A stretch of 64,000 bases of DNA from Prevotellaceae bacterium UBA1391 (GTDB lineage Bacteria > Bacteroidota > Bacteroidia > Bacteroidales > Bacteroidaceae), in assembly GCA_002305265.1 (NCBI GenBank), contig DBQP01000016.1, positions 11,111-75,110 of the forward strand, given 5' to 3'. The notes under the pieces were generated by a model. The model worked only from the letters and a program-made list of their open reading frames with translations. It searched no databases and was not told the DNA's origin. This document shows positions 8,626-17,346 of the stretch, one piece after another. Made by a program: the position numbers and the translations under genes. Position 1 is the stretch's first letter. Each line of letters begins with the position of its first letter.

Positions 8626-9632
8626 AACCACCACTCTATCCCCTCCTCTTCGAGAACAACATGTTCGAGATCGTGTGGGGCGGCCATCGTCTTCGCCCCC
8701 TCAAAGGACTTGAGCCCGACGACCGCTGCATTGGCGAGAGTTGGGAGATCAGCGCCGTACCCGGCAAGGAATCCATCGTCAGCAACGGCCCGCTGGCAGG
8801 CCAGACCCTCACCGAGGTCATCTCCCTCTACCGCGCCGAACTGCTGGGCAAGCGCACCGACGAGCGCTGGGATGGAAAATTTCCGCTGCTCATCAAGCTC
8901 ATCGACGCCGAGCGCGACCTCTCCATACAGGTCCACCCCGACGACATCCTCGCAAAGGAGCGCCACGGCTCGCTCGGCAAGACCGAGATGTGGTATGTAC
9001 TCGATGCCGCCCCCGGCGCCGCGCTCTACTGCGGACTGCGCACCCAAATCACACCATACGAATACGACCACCGCATCGCCGACGGGTCCATCTGCGACGT
9101 GCTCTATCGCCACGAGGTGAAGAAAGGCGACGTTTTCTTCATTCCCGCCGGCCGAATCCACGCCATCTGCAGCGGACTCCTCTTGGCCGAGATACAGGAG
9201 AGCAGCGACATCACCTACCGCATCTTCGACTACAACCGTCCCGGACTCGACGGCCGGCCACGCCAGCTCCACACCGACGAGGCCCGCGATGCCATCGACT
9301 ACAAGGCCTACCCCTCGTACCGCACCGAGTACGACCCCGCCACCAACACGCCGGTCCTGCTGGCCGAGTGCCCCTACTTCACGACCAAGTACTTCAACGT
9401 CAGCCGTCCTTTCCACCGCCGCCTGTTCAAGTACGACTCCTTTGTCGCCTACATGTGCATCGAGGGCAACTGCACCATCCGCAGCCACAACGACCCCTCC
9501 ATCGCCACACGCCTCCTGCGCGGACACTTCTGCCTCATCCCCGCCTGCATGGCCGACGTCGACCTCGTGCCCGACAACCTCACCGGCGCCACCAAGGTCA
9601 TGGAGGTCTACATCGACAACCGCAAGTACTGA
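8622..9632 (+). CDS. manA: Mannose-6-phosphate isomerase, class I
   Basis: Zinc-dependent isomerase interconverting mannose-6-phosphate and fructose-6-phosphate, feeding GDP-mannose and glycan synthesis or mannose use. The start at 8622 overlaps the rsmD stop by 4 bp and gives 336 residues. Metal-site segments are visible: IQVHPDD, GKTEMWYVL and AGRIHAIC, with the downstream YRIFDYNRPG typical of the short Bacteroidota/Firmicutes type. A strong hairpin follows at 9661-9700. It is the last gene of the 6405-9632 run. Confidence 0.92.
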   Translation: MKPPLYPLLFENNMFEIVWGGHRLRPLKGLEPDDRCIGESWEISAVPGKESIVSNGPLAGQTLTEVISLYRAELLGKRTDERWDGKFPLLIKLIDAERDLSIQVHPDDILAKERHGSLGKTEMWYVLDAAPGAALYCGLRTQITPYEYDHRIADGSICDVLYRHEVKKGDVFFIPAGRIHAICSGLLLAEIQESSDITYRIFDYNRPGLDGRPRQLHTDEARDAIDYKAYPSYRTEYDPATNTPVLLAECPYFTTKYFNVSRPFHRRLFKYDSFVAYMCIEGNCTIRSHNDPSIATRLLRGHFCLIPACMADVDLVPDNLTGATKVMEVYIDNRKY

Positions 9633-9660
9633 CCTTCTCCGACCGTCAACATCTACACAG

Positions 9661-9700
9661 CACGAGCGCAACCGTCTCCGTCGAGACCGTTGCGCTCGTG
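9661..9700. terminator. Bidirectional hairpin terminator between manA and the UDG-like gene
   Basis: CACGAGCGCAAC (9661-9672) pairs perfectly with GTTGCGCTCGTG (9689-9700), and inside it GTCTC pairs with GAGAC. The gap is convergent. The plus strand continues with TTGCATTTTCT. Confidence 0.7.
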
Positions 9701-9748
9701 TTGCATTTTCTCCAGCAATGCTGGAAGACATGGGCCGAGCCGCAGGCA

Positions 9749-10423
9749 TCAGCGCCCCTCCGCCGAAGCCGACAACGCCATCTCCGCCGACCCCAGCACT
9801 TCTTCAAACATCCGGCGGTAGGCCTCCACCTTGCGCTCGAACGCCAGCGGATAGGCCCGCGAGCTGCTCGGCAGGCGATACAGCCGCACGTCGCGTCCGC
9901 CCTCGCTCAGCACCGGCACAGCCACCGACTCGCCCACGCCCGGCAGCACGTCGAGCCCCAACCACGCGGCAATCGTCTGCGTGGCCTTCTCCCCCGTGCA
10001 GGCAATGGCCCGCAAGTCGCGGAGCGGCGCCGTCAACGCCACGATGTCGGTAGGCTCCACCACCTCCAGAAACTTGTCGGAGGCGTTGTCGGCCAGGCGC
10101 CGGATAGCCGTCGACGTGTCGTAGAAGCCGATGCCCCGGCGCGTCATCTCCACGATGATGTCGTTGAGTTTGAAACATTTGGCTGCGGCATCCACGAAGC
10201 GGTCGCGGTCGCCCGCAAACACCGCCCCCTCGATCCGCCAGTGGTCGTTCAGGAAGTTGGGGTAATAGAAATTCATGCACCAGCGCTTGCGCTGTGGCGG
10301 AAAACTGCCCAGAAACAGCACCTTCGTGCCTTCGGGCAGAAACGGGCGCAGCGGATGCCATTCCACGTCGCCGTCCGATTGCGCGATATGCGCCTCGTCA
10401 AGATATGCGTTCGTTGCGTTCAT
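9749..10423 (-). CDS. Uracil-DNA glycosylase superfamily protein
   Basis: A 224-residue member of the uracil/mismatch DNA glycosylase superfamily, which removes damaged or misplaced bases in base-excision repair. The diagnostic segment is VLFLGSFPPQRKRWCMNFYYPN near residue 35, where GSFPP corresponds to the family's water-activating/pyrimidine-binding loop. The segment ACTGEKATQT near 145 and the late LPSSSRAY correspond to the second conserved motif. Exact substrate preference cannot be read from sequence. The upstream lipoprotein gene (10941-10459) ends 35 bp before this start, so they probably share a transcript, although no functional link is evident. Confidence 0.8.
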   Translation of the reverse strand: MNATNAYLDEAHIAQSDGDVEWHPLRPFLPEGTKVLFLGSFPPQRKRWCMNFYYPNFLNDHWRIEGAVFAGDRDRFVDAAAKCFKLNDIIVEMTRRGIGFYDTSTAIRRLADNASDKFLEVVEPTDIVALTAPLRDLRAIACTGEKATQTIAAWLGLDVLPGVGESVAVPVLSEGGRDVRLYRLPSSSRAYPLAFERKVEAYRRMFEEVLGSAEMALSASAEGR

Positions 10424-10458
10424 GTTGCCTACGGTTTCTTCCCACTGCGCGCTGCGGC

Positions 10459-10941
10459 CTATTCCGCCGCCTTCCGGCGCTCTTGCGCCTGGCGCACATA
10501 GAAGTCCACTTTCTTCATCAGCCGGTCGTGTTCCATGGCCAGCGTGTCGGCCCGGTTGCGCAACTGGCGGTAGTCGGCATCGAGAAACGAATGGTCGGGA
10601 TGCGCCCGTTCCCAGTCTGCCAGTGCCTGCGCAGCCTCCTTCGCCTCCTGCTCTTTGGCAAAGCGCTCGCTGATGGCCTCCTCGATGCGCAGCGAATCCT
10701 CAAAGCCCAGTGCCTCGCGGCGCACGCGGAACGCCTTCGGATAGGTGCGCCGCATCGAGTCGAGCAGCGCGTGCGACGCCGCGAAGTCGCCGTCGGTCAG
10801 CCTCTCCCGCGCCGCCTGCAGCAGCGGTGCGGCATCGAGATTCGGATCGCGCTCCTTCTGGCAAGACAGCGGGAGCAGCAGCAAAGCCGCTGCCAGCAGC
10901 GGTGCGCCGCAGATGGGCAGCAGAGAAGTCGTAGGTTTCAT
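10459..10941 (-). CDS. Small helical lipoprotein
   Basis: A 160-residue exported lipoprotein of unknown function. The ATG at 10941 begins a signal peptide (MKPTTSLLPICGAPLLAAALLLLPLSC), with the lipid-accepting Cys at residue 27. The frame is open further upstream but without a signal. The mature part is Asp/Glu/Arg/Ala-rich and probably all helical, with TPR-like spacing (LLQAARERLTDGDFAASHALLDSMRRTYP) and a coiled-coil-like C-terminal half ending QAQERRKAAE. It probably resides in the periplasm or at the inner face of the outer membrane. No named family was recognised. Confidence 0.65.
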   Translation of the reverse strand: MKPTTSLLPICGAPLLAAALLLLPLSCQKERDPNLDAAPLLQAARERLTDGDFAASHALLDSMRRTYPKAFRVRREALGFEDSLRIEEAISERFAKEQEAKEAAQALADWERAHPDHSFLDADYRQLRNRADTLAMEHDRLMKKVDFYVRQAQERRKAAE

Positions 10942-11027
10942 GCGGATGAGAAGTAGGGAGAGTGAATAGGATAAAGAGGGCAAAAGGCCCTTGCAGCGAT
11001 GGGCCGTGCGCAGGGCAGGAGCACAAA

Positions 11028-11213
11028 GCACAGCGGCATCGGAACGTCTGCTCAGAGGGCCGCAGCACGAGGCACAGCGGCATCATGACCGCCGCGCAGG
11101 GCCGGCCGATGGGTGTGCTTTCCACCTGCGGTTGCGAAGGCCTTCGCATTCATTTTCGAACGCCTTCGTTTTCATTTTCGAACGCCTTCGTTTTCCAAAA
11201 CGACTGCGTTCGT
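11028..11213. repeat. 22-bp-period array R3 with an adjoining 44-bp repeat
   Basis: Four palindromic cores at 11134, 11156, 11178 and 11200, exactly 22 bp apart. The first is the AGGCCT type, the middle two are hybrids (TCGAACGCCTTCGT, half of each type), and the last is ACGACTGCGTTCGT. Just upstream, GCACAGCGGCATC occurs at 11028 and 11072, 44 bp apart. The array lies in the divergent gap between the lipoprotein and the 5'-nucleotidase-like gene, upstream of the latter's promoter. Confidence 0.88.
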
Positions 11214-11368
11214 TATTTTGCGTCGGCGCGCCGCTTCCACCATCCCGACGCAGCACAGCCGGAAAAGCGAGACAGCAGCGCAGCCTCTCCTGCGCGGCAG
11301 GCGACAGGCGGCAGCGCCATGCGGCTGCTACGCAAAGATATGGAAAATCCCCCAACTGGCCATCACCG

Positions 11369-11399
11369 TTGCGAAGTTTTCGAAGAATTTGTATCTTTG
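11369..11399 (+). promoter_or_regulatory. Promoter of the 5'-nucleotidase-like gene
   Basis: TTG (11369-11371), 20 bp, then the -7 box TATCTTTG (11392-11399) followed by CA. It rules out the longer upstream reading frame and sets the start at 11475. Confidence 0.75.
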
Positions 11400-11474
11400 C
11401 AGCCACATTCCCCCGTTCCAAGCGTGCGCCGCATCCGGCTCCCCACGCCCCATCCATCCACACTCCCGCAGCCC

Positions 11475-13253
11475 ATGCCCACCCTGCCGACATGCCCCCA
11501 TCCTGCCGAAGCCCGCGTCCGCGTCATCTCGACGAGCGACGTGCACGGTCGTTTCCTGCCCCGCGCGGAGCGGCAGGAGCCGTCAGCCCCGATGCAGAAC
11601 GGCGACACCGAGGGTAGTCTGGCGCGCGTGGCCCACTATGTGGAGCGGGCCCGGGCCGAAGCAGGAGCCGACCACGTCGTCTTGCTCGACGCGGGTGACC
11701 TGCTCCAAGGCACCCCCACCGCCTATTACGCCAACTTCATCGAGCCCGCCGCAACGGCCTCCGGCCTCCAGCAGCCAATGCTGGCGGCACAAATCATGGC
11801 AGCCATGGGCTACGATGCTGCCGTCGTGGGCAACCACGATTTGGAGACCGGACCCGACGTCTGGCGCCGATGGCGGCAAGAGAGCGTGTGCCCCATCCTC
11901 GGCGCCAACGTCATCGACACGTCGACACAGCGCCCAGCCTTCGCGCCCTACGTCCTCATCGAGCGCGGCGGACTGCACGTGGCCGTCATCGGACTCATCA
12001 CCGACGCCGTGCCCTGCTGGCTGCCGCAACAGCTGTGGGAGGGACTTCACTTCGGCAACGTCGTCGAGACAGCACAACGCTGGCTCCGCCACGTGCACCA
12101 AACCCACCATCCCGACTTCACGATTCTCCTCCTCCACTCCGGCGCAGAGGGAGGCATCGACACGGCCGAGCACCACGAGAACGTGGCGCTGGCGCTGGCA
12201 CGCCGCACGCGCGGCGCCGACCTCCTGCTGTTCGGACACGACCACCAGCCCTGCATCCGGCAGGTGGAGAATGCCGACGGGCAACCCATTCCCTGCGCCA
12301 ACTGCGGCAGCTGCGCCATGACCGTGGTCGACGCCACCCTCGTCCGCCGCGGCACCGACAAGCACGTCGAAGTCCGGCTGCAAGACGTGTGCGGCGAAGC
12401 CGACGCCGCCCTGTGGCAGCAGTTTGCGGATCGCCTCGCCCGCGCCCAGCAATACGCCGCCACGCCCCTGGCCACGGCCACCGAGTCCCTCTCCACCCGG
12501 CAGTGCTATGGCGGGCCGTCGCCCGTCATCGACCTCATCCACCGCGTACAGCTCGATGCCACCGGCGCCAGCATCTCGCTCGCAGCGCCCGTCAGCTACG
12601 ACGAGAGCTTCCCGCCCGGCCCCTTTCGCCTCCACGACCTCTTCCGCCTCTACCCCTACGAGAACTTCGTGTGCCGCATGCGCCTCAGCGGAGACGAGCT
12701 GCGCCGACTGCTCGAAGCCTCCTACGACCGCTGGATCCGCACCATGCGGCAGCCCGACGACGACCTCCTGCGCACCGTCGGCGTGCAGGGAGACGACAGC
12801 GGCAAGCGCTACCCGGCCCATTACGTCTACAACTTGGAGTCGGCGGCAGGGCTCGACTACGAAGTCGACGTGCGGAAGCCCGCCGGACAGCGCATCCGAA
12901 TCCATGCGCTGAGCGACGGCAGCCCCTTTTCAGAGCACGCCGAATACGCCGTAGCCATGAACACCTTCCGCGCTGCCGGTGGCGGCGAGCTGCTGACACG
13001 AGGCGCCGGACTCCATCATCAGGAGCTGAGCCGACGCATCGAATGGACCTCGCAGCAAGACATCCACCACCTCATGGCCGATTTTCTCCGCCGCACTGCT
13101 CACATTCCACTCCCCCGCCTCAGCACATGGCGCTTCGTGCCGGAAGCGTGGGCACAGCCCGCCCTCCAGCGCGACCTGCTGCGCTTGTTTCCTGCCGACG
13201 CCACCACAAACCCATCGCAGCGCAGCCACGGCGTCTGCGGCGCGCAGCCCTGA
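11475..13253 (+). CDS. UshA/5'-nucleotidase-family metallophosphoesterase
   Basis: A two-domain phosphoesterase of the UshA/5'-nucleotidase type (592 residues) that probably hydrolyses nucleotides or related phosphate esters with two metal ions. N-terminal metal motifs are STSDVHGRF (about 19-27), DAGDLLQG, GNHDLE (about 119) and FGHDHQP (about 253). The C-terminal 5'-nucleotidase domain starts near 330 and has the substrate-loop segment YPYENFVCRMRLSGDEL and NTFRAAGGGE. Oddly there is no signal peptide or lipobox after the chosen ATG, although most relatives are exported. The promoter at 11392 excludes an upstream start, so it is cytoplasmic or uses a signal I cannot see. A 19-bp hairpin follows. 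Confidence 0.87.
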   Translation: MPTLPTCPHPAEARVRVISTSDVHGRFLPRAERQEPSAPMQNGDTEGSLARVAHYVERARAEAGADHVVLLDAGDLLQGTPTAYYANFIEPAATASGLQQPMLAAQIMAAMGYDAAVVGNHDLETGPDVWRRWRQESVCPILGANVIDTSTQRPAFAPYVLIERGGLHVAVIGLITDAVPCWLPQQLWEGLHFGNVVETAQRWLRHVHQTHHPDFTILLLHSGAEGGIDTAEHHENVALALARRTRGADLLLFGHDHQPCIRQVENADGQPIPCANCGSCAMTVVDATLVRRGTDKHVEVRLQDVCGEADAALWQQFADRLARAQQYAATPLATATESLSTRQCYGGPSPVIDLIHRVQLDATGASISLAAPVSYDESFPPGPFRLHDLFRLYPYENFVCRMRLSGDELRRLLEASYDRWIRTMRQPDDDLLRTVGVQGDDSGKRYPAHYVYNLESAAGLDYEVDVRKPAGQRIRIHALSDGSPFSEHAEYAVAMNTFRAAGGGELLTRGAGLHHQELSRRIEWTSQQDIHHLMADFLRRTAHIPLPRLSTWRFVPEAWAQPALQRDLLRLFPADATTNPSQRSHGVCGAQP

Positions 13254-13364
13254 CCCCTTCCATCCGCTCCCTCCCCACCATCTATCGCCAGAGCAAGCGA
13301 ACGGCAGACGCCCACTGGAGATGATGACGCCGAGCAGCCCCCACCCCCATCGCCTGAACAAACA

Positions 13365-13422
13365 AACGGCAGACGGGCAGAAGACGCTTCCACGATGAAG
13401 CTCCTTCTGCCCGTCTGCCGTT
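13365..13422. terminator. Perfect 19-bp hairpin, bidirectional terminator
   Basis: AACGGCAGACGGGCAGAAG (13365-13383) is perfectly complementary to 13404-13422 around a 20-nt loop. It sits in the convergent gap between the nucleotidase and the ABC ATPase. Part of the left arm, AACGGCAGACG, also occurs at 13300, 65 bp upstream. Confidence 0.7.
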
Positions 13423-13447
13423 CGTGCCGTCGCCACGGCGCAGCCCG

Positions 13448-14479
13448 CTACTTCCAGGTATGCACCCCCTCCCGCAGCGCCTCGATGAGCGCCCCGAAAG
13501 AAGAGAAGCGGCGAATGTGGCCGTCCTCCGTCCACGTCATGTCGGACGTGCCCTCAATCCGCAGTCTGCCCGCCGTCGCGGCAGCCGCGTCGTCCGCCGC
13601 CAGCACACGATATTCGTTGCGCCGGAGCGCATTCTCAGCCCAGCGGCGCAACAAGGGCGAAGCGGCCTCGATGCAGACGCGGCGTCCGCCCGCCACGCTG
13701 GCCTGGAACCGTCCGCTGACTGCGTCGAAACGGATGCCGGGGTGAGGCATCAGCCCGTCCATCGCACCGCTGAGCACGAGATCTTCCGTCGCACCCGTCT
13801 GGATGCCCTGAGGCGTCAGCAGCCACAGCCGGTCGGCCAGCTGGAGCGCCTCGTCAACGTCGTGCGTGCTGAGCAGCACCGCCTTGCCCTGCACGGCGGC
13901 GAGCCGCCGAAGCAGCGTCATGACGTCCATACGGCTCACGACATCCAGAAACGCCGTCGGCTCGTCGAGAATAATGACCGGGCATTCCTGCACCAGCACC
14001 TTCGCAATCATCACTTTCTGACGCTCGCCGTCGCTCAATTCCGCCACGTAGGCGTCTCGCTTGTGCAGAATGCCCACCAATCGCATGGCGTCAGTCACCG
14101 CCTGGCGATCGCGCGCAGTGAGCCGTCCGAAGAATCCCGTATGCGGTTGACGGCCGAGCGCCACCAGCTCGTGCACACGGAGTCCGCCTGCATGAATCGC
14201 ATCGGTCAGCACCAGACCGAGCTTTCCGGCCAGCTCCGAGCGGCTGTATCCGCTCAGCGGGCGCTTGTCCAGCGTCAGTTCGCCGCCCAGTGGGGGCTGA
14301 TTCGAGGCGAGCGTGCGGAGCAACGTGCTCTTTCCCACGCCGTTCGGACCGAGCAGGCAAGTCAGCTCGCCACTCCGGAGCTCGAAGTTGAGGTCACTCA
14401 ACACGACGCGCTCATCCTTGCGGCGCGGATGATATCCTATCATGAGTTGGCGTGCCTGCAGCACTGCTTGTATCTTCAT
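13448..14479 (-). CDS. ABC transporter ATPase, BtuD/FecE type
   Basis: Cytoplasmic ATPase of a type II importer for a metal-chelate such as cobalamin, heme or siderophore. Walker A is GPNGVGKST (44-52), the signature LSDGE (148-152), Walker B VIILDEP (168-174), then the H-loop LSTHD. The 343 residues exceed the usual 250-260: about 80 C-terminal residues (CIEAASPLLRRWAENALRRNEYRVLA onward) form an extra domain, as in some Bacteroidota relatives. It is third in the minus-strand operon binding protein-permease-ATPase. Confidence 0.9.
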   Translation of the reverse strand: MKIQAVLQARQLMIGYHPRRKDERVVLSDLNFELRSGELTCLLGPNGVGKSTLLRTLASNQPPLGGELTLDKRPLSGYSRSELAGKLGLVLTDAIHAGGLRVHELVALGRQPHTGFFGRLTARDRQAVTDAMRLVGILHKRDAYVAELSDGERQKVMIAKVLVQECPVIILDEPTAFLDVVSRMDVMTLLRRLAAVQGKAVLLSTHDVDEALQLADRLWLLTPQGIQTGATEDLVLSGAMDGLMPHPGIRFDAVSGRFQASVAGGRRVCIEAASPLLRRWAENALRRNEYRVLAADDAAAATAGRLRIEGTSDMTWTEDGHIRRFSSFGALIEALREGVHTWK

Positions 14480-14480
14480 A

Positions 14481-14525
14481 ATCTATCGGGACTTCGATGA
14501 ATAATCTATCGGACTTCGATGAAAA
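14481..14525. repeat. Two-copy 23-bp duplication between permease and ATPase genes
   Basis: ATCTATCGG...ACTTCGATGA occurs at 14481 and again at 14504. The second copy lacks one G. It is a minimal, apparently young tandem duplication of near 22-bp length, inside an operon. Confidence 0.75.
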
Positions 14526-14552
14526 GATGGGGAATGGACCAACGCAAGGGCG

Positions 14553-15590
14553 TCAGTTGAAGTACTGGATCTTGCGCTGGTGAATCAGGACATAGATGAT
14601 GACGGGCGCTCCGATGACGGGCGTCACCGCGTTGAGGGGCAGGATGCCTCCCTCCGAGGGAAGGACGCAGGCCAAGTTGCACACGAGCGCGACGGCACTG
14701 CCGAGCAGCATCGTCGCCGGCAACAGGTGGTTGTGGTTGCTGGTGCCCAGCAGCAGGCGCGCCATGTGGGGGACGGCCAGGCCGATGAAGGCGACGGGGC
14801 CGCAGAAAGCGGTCGTCACGGCTGTGAGCAGACCGGTGGCCAGCAGCAGCCAGTGGCGCACGCGGCGGATGCTGAAGCCCAGGTTCTCCGCATAGCGCGG
14901 ACCGAGCAGGAGCGCGTTGAGCGGTTTGGTCAGCAGCAGCGCGATCACCAGACCGACGATGCAGCAACCGGCAAACCACGGCAACTGGCTGAGGCTGACG
15001 CCTCCGAAATTGCCCAAGCCCCAAATCATGTAGGAGTGGACGCCCTCTGCCGTCGAGAAGAAGTTGAGGAGCGAGATGGCGCTGGAGGTGACGTAGCCGA
15101 GCATGATGCCCGCGATGAGCAGCATGAGGTGGTTGCGGATGACGGTGGAGAGGGCGAGCAGAAGTCCCATGACGAGCAATGCGCCACAGAATGCGCCCGC
15201 AATGACCACAACGAAGCCGCTGACCGAGAAGGCGCCAGAGATGACGCTGCCCCCGCCGCCCAGCATCACGAGGGCGACACCCAGGCTCGCGCCCGAGTTG
15301 ATGCCGAGGATGGAAGGACCTGCGAGGGGGTTGGAAAAGGCGGTCTGCAGCAGCAGGCCACTGACGGCGAGGGCCGGACCGCACAGCAGGGCGGTGATCA
15401 TCTGGGGCAGGCGCGACTCAACGACGATGAAGCGGGTGCCTTCCGAACTGACATTGCCTGCCGTGAGCGCGCCGACGACGTCGCTCACGGGAATGCTGAC
15501 GCTGCCCCACAGGAGGTTGGCGACAGCAAGCAGGACGACGAGCAGCGACAGGACGACGAGCCAGAGGCGGTTGCGTGATACGTAATTCAT
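14553..15590 (-). CDS. FecCD-family ABC transporter permease
   Basis: Integral membrane subunit of a cobalamin/iron-chelate importer (345 residues, about ten membrane segments). Family landmarks are VESRLPQMITALLCGPALAVSGLLLQ, NPLAGPSILGINSGASLGV and the coupling-region segment GPVAFIGLAVPHMARLL. The ATG at 15590 gives the usual N-terminus. It lies between the binding protein (57 bp upstream) and the ATPase (73 bp downstream) in one operon. The substrate is not decided by sequence. Confidence 0.93.
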   Translation of the reverse strand: MNYVSRNRLWLVVLSLLVVLLAVANLLWGSVSIPVSDVVGALTAGNVSSEGTRFIVVESRLPQMITALLCGPALAVSGLLLQTAFSNPLAGPSILGINSGASLGVALVMLGGGGSVISGAFSVSGFVVVIAGAFCGALLVMGLLLALSTVIRNHLMLLIAGIMLGYVTSSAISLLNFFSTAEGVHSYMIWGLGNFGGVSLSQLPWFAGCCIVGLVIALLLTKPLNALLLGPRYAENLGFSIRRVRHWLLLATGLLTAVTTAFCGPVAFIGLAVPHMARLLLGTSNHNHLLPATMLLGSAVALVCNLACVLPSEGGILPLNAVTPVIGAPVIIYVLIHQRKIQYFN

Positions 15591-15647
15591 TGTAGCAGAA
15601 TGGATGAGATGCCGTGAATGGAGAAAAACGAGGATGCGCTGCGGGCG

Positions 15648-16802
15648 CTACTCGGCCAGCGGATCGAAGAAGCGCGGCTGCCCGCCGAGACGCAGCTCGG
15701 GGTGGAACACGAGGATGAGGTCGCGCAGGATGGCCTCGGGATGGAAAGCTACGACGTCGTAGTAGGGCTTGTGCAGGGTGTTGCAGTTGTAGATGCGGCG
15801 CGTGCGGAATGCCTTGAAGGCGCCGTAGGGGCGGTAGTCGCTCAGCAGCTGCGCGTAGGTGGGGTTGGATGCCTGGCCCGAGCGCAGGATCCAGATGTCG
15901 GCCTCGGCCGCCTGGGCGAAGACACTTTCGAAGGTGCGGGCCACGCTGCCGGCCTCCTCATTCTGCGCGAAGACGTAGGCACCGCCGGCGTCGGCAATGA
16001 GCCGCGCAGTCGTGCTCCGTCCGCCCGGCACATACCACGTGCCGCTCGACATCATGTCGGTCATCACCGACGGGCGCCGTGCAGCGCGCGCGGCCTTCGC
16101 ACGAAGGGCAAGATACTGCTGCTCCACGTCGGCAAACAGAGCCTCTGCCTCCGGCTCACAGCCGAACAGCATGCCGTAGAAGCGCATCCATTCGGCCCGC
16201 GCGAGCGGCCCTTGCTCCATGTAGTCGGCCACTTCGACGAGCGGCACGCCCGTCTTCTCCACGCGGCCGTAGCCGCCGCTGTTCTCAAACGGCGAGAGCA
16301 GAATGGCGTCGGGCTTGAGGGCGACGATGCGCTCGACGTCCGGATTCATCGCGCTGCCCATGTCGCGGATGCGCCCCTCGCGCACGCGGCTGCGCACGCT
16401 GTCGTTGAGAATGTACTCCACGTCGCACACGCCGCCGATGCTGCCCGCCTTGCCCCATTCGAAGAGCAGCGAGGCGTGGGCGGCCGTATAGATGACGGCG
16501 TGCTCCAGCGGCACTTCGACGCGTGTGCCGGCCGGCAGATGTTGCGGCCGGCTGCCGCGCGCCACAAGCAGATAGGTGTGCAACGTGCGGCCCGGCTTCC
16601 AAGGATCGGCCAGGTCGACACGCGTATAGTCGGCATGACGCACGACGCGGATGTTTCGGGCATAGCGGAAGCGCACGGTGTCGCCTTCGGCAGCAGCGTC
16701 GTCGGCCGATGTGCGGCCGCCCCGGCAGGACGCCAGGACAAGCAGAAGGCAGGCGAGCAACCAGAGCGGTGCCTTCGCGCGCGAGTATCTCAGATGGGGC
16801 AT
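15648..16802 (-). CDS. Periplasmic metal-chelate-binding lipoprotein (BtuF/FecB type)
   Basis: Substrate-binding lipoprotein of the importer, 384 residues. I use the ATG at 16802, which gives a compact signal peptide ending LLVLASC with the lipidated Cys at residue 26; the frame is open 15 codons further up. The fold has the class III binding-protein pattern: PDVERIVALKPDAILLSPFEN in the first lobe, then TGVPLVEVADYMEQGPLARAEWMRFYG, and a C-terminal lobe ending at PEAILRDLILVFHPEL. It probably binds cobalamin or a ferric chelate. No cobalamin riboswitch motif was seen in the leader (about 80 nt). Confidence 0.88.
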   Translation of the reverse strand: MPHLRYSRAKAPLWLLACLLLVLASCRGGRTSADDAAAEGDTVRFRYARNIRVVRHADYTRVDLADPWKPGRTLHTYLLVARGSRPQHLPAGTRVEVPLEHAVIYTAAHASLLFEWGKAGSIGGVCDVEYILNDSVRSRVREGRIRDMGSAMNPDVERIVALKPDAILLSPFENSGGYGRVEKTGVPLVEVADYMEQGPLARAEWMRFYGMLFGCEPEAEALFADVEQQYLALRAKAARAARRPSVMTDMMSSGTWYVPGGRSTTARLIADAGGAYVFAQNEEAGSVARTFESVFAQAAEADIWILRSGQASNPTYAQLLSDYRPYGAFKAFRTRRIYNCNTLHKPYYDVVAFHPEAILRDLILVFHPELRLGGQPRFFDPLAE

Positions 16803-16890
16803 ATTCGTCAAAGCATGAAAAAGACGCGCACGCAATCCGCCCGCCAAAAAGCGACGGATGGACGACAGCGCGCCGGAATGAACGGTGCAG

Positions 16891-16898
16891 CAAAGTTA
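16891..16898 (-). promoter_or_regulatory. Promoter of the chelate-importer operon
   Basis: -7 box TAACTTTG on the minus strand, followed by CT. It is preceded by an A/T-rich run but no clear -33 TTTG. It lies about 90 bp before the binding-protein ATG. Confidence 0.6.
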
Positions 16899-17012
16899 CG
16901 TTTTTTTTGCAAGATGAGAAAGCAAACGCACCGGCAGATTTACAGAAAAACGCCGCCTTCGCACCACCCCTCCGCCATCTGCATCCGCCGCCTGCGCTCG
17001 CCGCCCTGTAGC

Positions 17013-17158
17013 GAGAAGGCCTTCGCAGACCACCGAGAAGGCCTTCGCAGTCGCACACGAAGGCCTTCGCAAAACAAAACGAACGCACTCGAATAACAAA
17101 ACGAACGCAGTCGAAACGCAAAACGAACGCGCTCGAAACGCAAAACGAACGCACTCGT
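17013..17158. repeat. 22-bp-period palindromic array R4 (7 units)
   Basis: Cores begin at 17013, 17035, 17057, 17079, 17101, 17123 and 17145, a perfect 22-bp ladder. The first three are AGGCCT cores, and the other four are ACGAACGC(A/G)(C/G)TCG cores. The array occupies the divergent gap between the importer operon and the M48 gene and ends about 100 bp before the M48 promoter. The switch from one core type to the other keeps exact phase. Confidence 0.93.
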
Positions 17159-17261
17159 TCCAAGCGCACCATGCAGTGCCGAAAACACCGTAGCGCAACC
17201 CGACGGAAAAAGGGGCGAAAAAAAACGCGGCCGAATCGTGCCGCAATTCGCATGATTATTG

Positions 17262-17269
17262 TATCTTTG
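17262..17269 (+). promoter_or_regulatory. Promoter of the M48 peptidase gene
   Basis: -7 box TATCTTTG followed by CA. No strong -33 element. It lies about 80 bp before the ATG at 17347. Confidence 0.65.
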
Positions 17270-17346
17270 CAAAAATTAACATGCGGCAGGCAGCACACGC
17301 CGGCGGCCTGTTGCCTCAAATTCAACACAAACCCATCAGAAAGACA

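Noticed and set aside
8553..9749. Long minus-strand open frame opposite manA
   Set aside because: It is antisense to a well-supported gene, an effect of high GC content. Similar long antisense frames over alaS, the RND pump and the outer-membrane gene were dropped for the same reason.
16803..17260. Cobalamin riboswitch before the chelate-importer operon
   Set aside because: I looked for the conserved B12-box in the leader and did not see it. The space is taken up by array R4 and GC-rich sequence.
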